The translations under genes and the position numbers were made by a program. Source: Fibrobacter sp. UWB5 (GTDB lineage Bacteria; Fibrobacterota; Fibrobacteria; Fibrobacterales; Fibrobacteraceae). Taken from it: a DNA stretch of 64,000 nt. A model generated the notes under the pieces. The model did not search any database and had not been told where the DNA came from. It saw only the letters and a list, made by a program, of their open reading frames with translations. Of the stretch, positions 61,043-64,000 are shown piece by piece (the stretch's first letter is position 1; each line of letters begins with the position of its first letter). The DNA lies in assembly GCF_002210295.1 (NCBI RefSeq), contig NZ_MWQH01000001.1, positions 744,001-808,000 on the forward strand. The letters run 5' to 3'.

Positions 61043-61582
61043 ATGCTGAAAAATGTTTTTTTTAAAATTTCCTTTGCCTGCGCAGTGACCGCTTTCTTTG
61101 CGGCCTGCTCGACTCCGACCGTTTCTAGTGACGACGATGATGGCGTTTATAGAAGAGTCAAGTCGTCTTCTAGTGGAGAAGCGACGTCTTCGTCTAGCGA
61201 ACAGAAACAGTCTGTCTATGATGCCGTGGTAAAGTCCGGCGTGTACACGACCAAGGATTCCGTGGCCGCATACTTGTGCAAGTTCGACAAGTTGCCCAGC
61301 AATTATATCGGCAAGGACGAAGCGATTGCCCTTGTTGAAGAAGAAACGGGTAGAGAATTTACGAAGTGGAATTTTAATCCGTGGACCGCCTTTGACTTTA
61401 TGGTGGGTGGCGATGTCTATGAAAATAGCGATGGCCTTTTGCCTAAAGGATCTTACCACGAAGCCGATGTGGATTATTATGACAGTAGCCGCGGAACCAA
61501 GCGCCTTGTCTATGCGTCGGATTGCGTGATTTACTATACCGCAGACCATTACAAGTCTTTCAAAAAGCTGGACGTTCGGTAA
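61043..61582 (+). CDS. Barnase-family ribonuclease lipoprotein
   Basis: The 179-residue protein has a lipoprotein signal (FFAAC, Cys22) and a Ser-rich spacer to about residue 57. The rest aligns with barnase by eye: VAAYLCKFDKLPSNYIGKDEA against VADYLQTYHKLPDNYITKSEA, GGDVYENSDGLLP against GGDIFSNREGKLP, YHEADVDY against WREADINY, and DHYKSF against DHYQTF. The catalytic residues correspond: Lys83 (Lys27), Glu140 (Glu73), Arg150 (Arg83), Arg154 (Arg87) and His169 (His102), with identical spacing from Glu to His. Cys79 and Cys161, absent in barnase, may form a disulfide. It should be an active, surface- or periplasm-anchored endoribonuclease. No barstar-like gene is visible in the window. Confidence 0.88.
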   Translation: MLKNVFFKISFACAVTAFFAACSTPTVSSDDDDGVYRRVKSSSSGEATSSSSEQKQSVYDAVVKSGVYTTKDSVAAYLCKFDKLPSNYIGKDEAIALVEEETGREFTKWNFNPWTAFDFMVGGDVYENSDGLLPKGSYHEADVDYYDSSRGTKRLVYASDCVIYYTADHYKSFKKLDVR

Positions 61583-61586
61583 TTGT

Positions 61587-62699
61587 ATGCGCTCTTTTGT
61601 TCCGACAGATATTTATGTCGAAAAAGACTGCGTGAAAAATCACGCGAATCAAATGCTTGCCGTCGGGACTCGCGCGCTCATTATGACGGGCCGCCATTCT
61701 GCTGCAGCGAATGGCTCCTTGAGCGACATCGAAAGTGTCTTGAATTCCGGCAATATCCCGTTCCAGGTGTTCAACGAAGTCGAAGAGAATCCGTCGACGG
61801 ATACGGTGCGCAAGGCCGCTCAGATTGCGCAAGGCTTCAAGGCTGATTTTGTCATTGGTATTGGGGGAGGCTCCGCTATCGATGCCGCCAAGGCGGTGGC
61901 GTTGCTCTTGTTGAATCCTTCAGTCGATGCAGACGACCTTCATCAAGTTCCAAGTCACCCTCTGGACCATGCGCCTGTTGTAGCGGTTCCGACAACGTGC
62001 GGGATGGGTTCCGAGGCTACGCCTGTTTCTATCATCACGAATCACAAGATTCAGCTCAAGAAGAGTATCCCGCATGTAATTTTCCCGGTACTCGCGCTTG
62101 TTGACGGAAAGTACCTTGCTTCTGCAAAGAAACAGTTGATTGTGAATACCGCTGTCGATGCGCTCGCTCACATGGTCGAAAGTATTCTTAACGTCAAGTC
62201 GAATGCGTTCAACCGCATGTTTCCGGAATACGGCCTCAAGCTTTGGGGCGAATGCAAAAGCGCTTTGCTATCCGATGCCGCCGTCGATGCGAGCCTCTAC
62301 GAAAAACTCATGCTCACCTCGACTATTGCGGGCATGTCCATTGCTCATACAAGTACTTCGGTACCGCACGGCATGAGCTACGATCTTACGCTCCATGCGG
62401 GCGTTCCTCACGGGCCTGCGGTCGGTTACTTTCTTGCGGCCTACACCGAAGTCTGCGCGAAATTCGTGCCCGAAGATGTTCAGAAGGTTTTTTCTCTTCT
62501 AGGTCTTAAGAGTGTTGATGAATTTACGGCGATGCTTCGCAAGCTTATCGGAACTTGTACCGTCTCGCGTGCCATGCGCGACCAGTTTGCCGCGGCCATG
62601 AAAACAAACCGCTCTAAGCTGGATCTCGTTCCGGGTGTAATTACGGCAGCCGATGTCAATTTCATATACGAAAAGTCCCTGGTCGTTGAATCATGCTAA
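61587..62699 (+). CDS. Iron-containing (group III) alcohol dehydrogenase
   Basis: The 370-residue protein has the NAD-binding motif GIGGGSAIDAAKAVAL and the metal-site region of the Fe-ADH family: AVDALAHMVES supplies Asp and His ligands and HGMSYDLTLHAGVPHGPAVG two more His. Such enzymes interconvert an aldehyde or ketone with an alcohol using NAD(P)H; substrate cannot be told from sequence. It follows the barnase gene by 4 bp and overlaps the PAP2 gene by 7 bp, which suggests one transcription unit although functions are unrelated. Confidence 0.93.
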   Translation: MRSFVPTDIYVEKDCVKNHANQMLAVGTRALIMTGRHSAAANGSLSDIESVLNSGNIPFQVFNEVEENPSTDTVRKAAQIAQGFKADFVIGIGGGSAIDAAKAVALLLLNPSVDADDLHQVPSHPLDHAPVVAVPTTCGMGSEATPVSIITNHKIQLKKSIPHVIFPVLALVDGKYLASAKKQLIVNTAVDALAHMVESILNVKSNAFNRMFPEYGLKLWGECKSALLSDAAVDASLYEKLMLTSTIAGMSIAHTSTSVPHGMSYDLTLHAGVPHGPAVGYFLAAYTEVCAKFVPEDVQKVFSLLGLKSVDEFTAMLRKLIGTCTVSRAMRDQFAAAMKTNRSKLDLVPGVITAADVNFIYEKSLVVESC

Positions 62700-63436
62700 A
62701 TCATTTGCGTAAATGCTTTTTTGTATGTGCGCTTTGGGGTGCGGCTCTTTGCTTTGCTGCCGATGACGTTAAACCGTACATGGGTGCAGAAGACCTTCCG
62801 AATGCGTTGAATTTTTACCCCGCTCCGCCGGATACGGGCTCGGCCGCCTTTGCCTACGACGTGGCGCAATATAAATGGGGTAAGTCCATGCGGGCTGATT
62901 CTGCCCGGGCAGCCCTTGCCATTGCCCAGGGAACTGTGGATATTGCCGAAATGATGGCCTTGTTCAGCGAAGCCTTTGGCATGGAAATTTCGGAGAAGAA
63001 AACGCCGGCGATCTTTTATGTGGTCAAGCGTGGCGTGCTGACCATGCGCCTTGCGGGTCGCGGTCCGAAAAATCATTATATGAGGCCGCGTCCCTATATG
63101 TATTTTAACGAGCCGACCCTGATGCCCAAATATGAGGAGGAGCATCGGTCCAATGGTTCTTACCCCTCGGGCCATACGATTCGCGCGTGGGCGATGGCCT
63201 TGTTGCTCGCTGAAATCAACCCCGCCGCACAGGATGCTCTCTTGAAATACGGCTATGAATGGGGCCAAAGCCGCGTGATTGCGGGCTACCACTGGCAAAG
63301 CGACATCGAAGCCTCCAAAGCGATTATTGCTGGCTGCTTTGCCCGCCTGCATGCCGACGAATCGTTCCTTGCGGACATGAAAAAAGCGAGAGCCGAATTC
63401 AAACGGCTCTCAACAGCAAAGAAAAAATCAAAGTAG
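62693..63436 (+). CDS. PAP2-family (class A-type) acid phosphatase
   Basis: The 247-residue exported protein has a signal peptide (ending near CFAA) and the three PAP2 motifs: KNHYMRPRPY (KxxxxxxRP), GSYPSGHT (PSGH) and SRVIAGYHWQSD (SRxxxxxHxxxD). The layout, with N-terminal FYPAPPDTGSAAF, fits bacterial class A nonspecific acid phosphatases of the periplasm. It probably releases phosphate from organic phosphates; a nucleotide substrate would fit the neighbouring barnase, but that is speculation. The gene overlaps the ADH gene by 7 bp and converges with the next gene. Confidence 0.93.
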   Translation: MLNHLRKCFFVCALWGAALCFAADDVKPYMGAEDLPNALNFYPAPPDTGSAAFAYDVAQYKWGKSMRADSARAALAIAQGTVDIAEMMALFSEAFGMEISEKKTPAIFYVVKRGVLTMRLAGRGPKNHYMRPRPYMYFNEPTLMPKYEEEHRSNGSYPSGHTIRAWAMALLLAEINPAAQDALLKYGYEWGQSRVIAGYHWQSDIEASKAIIAGCFARLHADESFLADMKKARAEFKRLSTAKKKSK

Positions 63437-63439
63437 TTT

Positions 63440-63787
63440 CTATTTCTCTAAAAAGTCAAGCGCTTCGCCGGCGAGTTCCACGCAGCGATTGCATGGAATG
63501 ACCTTGTTCGGGCGAATTTCACTGCACTTGGTGAAATTCTGGGCGCCTCGCTTGAAAAAGTCCTCAATGGCGTCGGCATGGTCCGGCTGCATCATCTTTG
63601 CCGCATAGAGCGCGCCACATGCGCCATTCGGGGCCTTGCCGCCACCGAAATTACGGAACATCTCGGCAGATGCTACTGCCTCCGCCTCGGACTTGCCCGT
63701 TGCACGAGCATAACCGTATGCCACCGACATTGCGCAATTGCCGCGATGCTCTGCGTGAAAGTTCTTCGAAATTTCTGCAATCGACAT
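63440..63787 (-). CDS. C_GCAxxG_C_C family protein
   Basis: The 115-residue protein has the spaced-Cys signature of this small family: Cys in HRGNCAMSV, the loop GGKAPNGACGALYAA, and C-terminal Cys in FTKCSEIR and IPCNRCVELA. Members are thought to bind metal or take part in redox reactions, but function is not established. No signal peptide is seen, so it is cytoplasmic. A TATATTGC box lies upstream on the same strand. It converges with the PAP2 gene. Confidence 0.85.
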   Translation of the reverse strand: MSIAEISKNFHAEHRGNCAMSVAYGYARATGKSEAEAVASAEMFRNFGGGKAPNGACGALYAAKMMQPDHADAIEDFFKRGAQNFTKCSEIRPNKVIPCNRCVELAGEALDFLEK

Positions 63788-63912
63788 AAGATGTTCCTTT
63801 GTTAAAGACTTCTAAAACGCAATATACAAATCTTAAAACAAAAGTGTGCAATCAGAAGGTTGCAAAAAAAGAAAAAAGACAAGGGAGGGCGTAGCCCTTT
63901 GCAAAAAAAAAG

Positions 63913-63934
63913 ACCCTGCAAAAATTTGCAGGGT
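63913..63934 (-). terminator. Terminator of the pgk-like gene
   Basis: A perfect 10-bp stem (ACCCTGCAAA with TTTGCAGGGT) with a 2-nt loop is followed on the minus strand by a long T-run (63902-63910). It lies 26 bp after the stop codon of the gene at the window edge. Confidence 0.9.
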
Positions 63935-63959
63935 TATAAAATCCAAAATTTGATTTGAA

Positions 63960-64000
63960 TTACTTGTCGGTGAGCACTGCAACACCGGGGAGGACTTTAC
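63960..64000 (-). CDS. pgk: C-terminal end of phosphoglycerate kinase (partial)
   Basis: Only 13 codons are visible. They translate to KVLPGVAVLTDK and a stop. This closely resembles the end of phosphoglycerate kinase, as in KVLPGVVALNDK-type termini. The strong terminator just downstream supports a real gene end. With so few residues the call is tentative; the main part lies beyond the window. Confidence 0.7.
   Translation of the reverse strand, partial: KVLPGVAVLTDK

Noticed and set aside
61583-63436. Search for a barstar-like antitoxin next to the barnase gene
   Set aside because: The neighbouring genes are a clear Fe-alcohol dehydrogenase and a PAP2 phosphatase; no small acidic barstar-like gene lies on either strand.

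Overview
The window comes from a Fibrobacter-like bacterium (phylum Fibrobacterota, fibre-degrading gut bacteria). Three things point there: two lipoproteins with the Fibrobacter succinogenes major paralogous (FISUMP) domain, a fibro-slime-type protein, and several secreted glycoside hydrolases that carry type IX secretion (T9SS) C-terminal tails. GC content is moderate and genes are densely packed. I see no rRNA, tRNA, CRISPR array, transposase or phage gene.

Layout: (1) 1-13985, surface and polysaccharide genes: the C-terminal part of a SprA-type T9SS translocon, mnmA, a GH5 endoglycanase, a very long GLUG/MBG-repeat surface protein and a convergent GH16 lipoprotein. (2) 14121-22138, a five-gene sensory island: HD-GYP response regulator, hybrid kinase, two BMP/PnrA-type binding proteins and a second hybrid kinase, joined by overlaps, then a GH11 xylanase. 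(3) 23276-31674, housekeeping and metabolism: YbaK deacylase, glycogen phosphorylase, a histidine-phosphatase lipoprotein, an atypical SDR, a ferredoxin/geranylgeranyl-reductase-like pair and an EAL protein. (4) 31965-46324, a 13-gene complex I operon nuoBCDEFGHIJKLMN with no nuoA at its head and several unusual subunits. (5) 46479-57186, a fibro-slime protein, ispF, two related GLUG proteins and a Na/Pi cotransporter. (6) 57682-63787, two FISUMP lipoproteins, a barnase-family RNase lipoprotein, an iron-type alcohol dehydrogenase, a PAP2 phosphatase and a C_GCAxxG_C_C protein. The window ends in the C-terminus of what looks like pgk on the minus strand.

How it fits together: SprA is the outer-membrane channel of T9SS, and at least six window proteins (GH5, GH11, fibro-slime, three GLUG proteins) have T9SS-like C-terminal tails, so they are plausible clients. 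The other surface proteins (GH16, FISUMP pair, histidine phosphatase, barnase homologue) use lipoboxes. The sensory island probably couples a periplasmic ligand, perhaps a nucleoside, to phosphorelay and c-di-GMP hydrolysis.

Most notable: the BMP/hybrid-kinase/HD-GYP island; the exported barnase homologue with all catalytic residues at barnase spacing and no visible barstar; complex I oddities (no nuoA, a fibronectin-like tail on NuoE, a two-helix insertion in NuoH, a short NuoG, a Cys cluster in NuoN); and a recurring upstream element TTG-N20-TAnnTTT, at exact spacing in front of five genes, that resembles the Bacteroidetes promoter.
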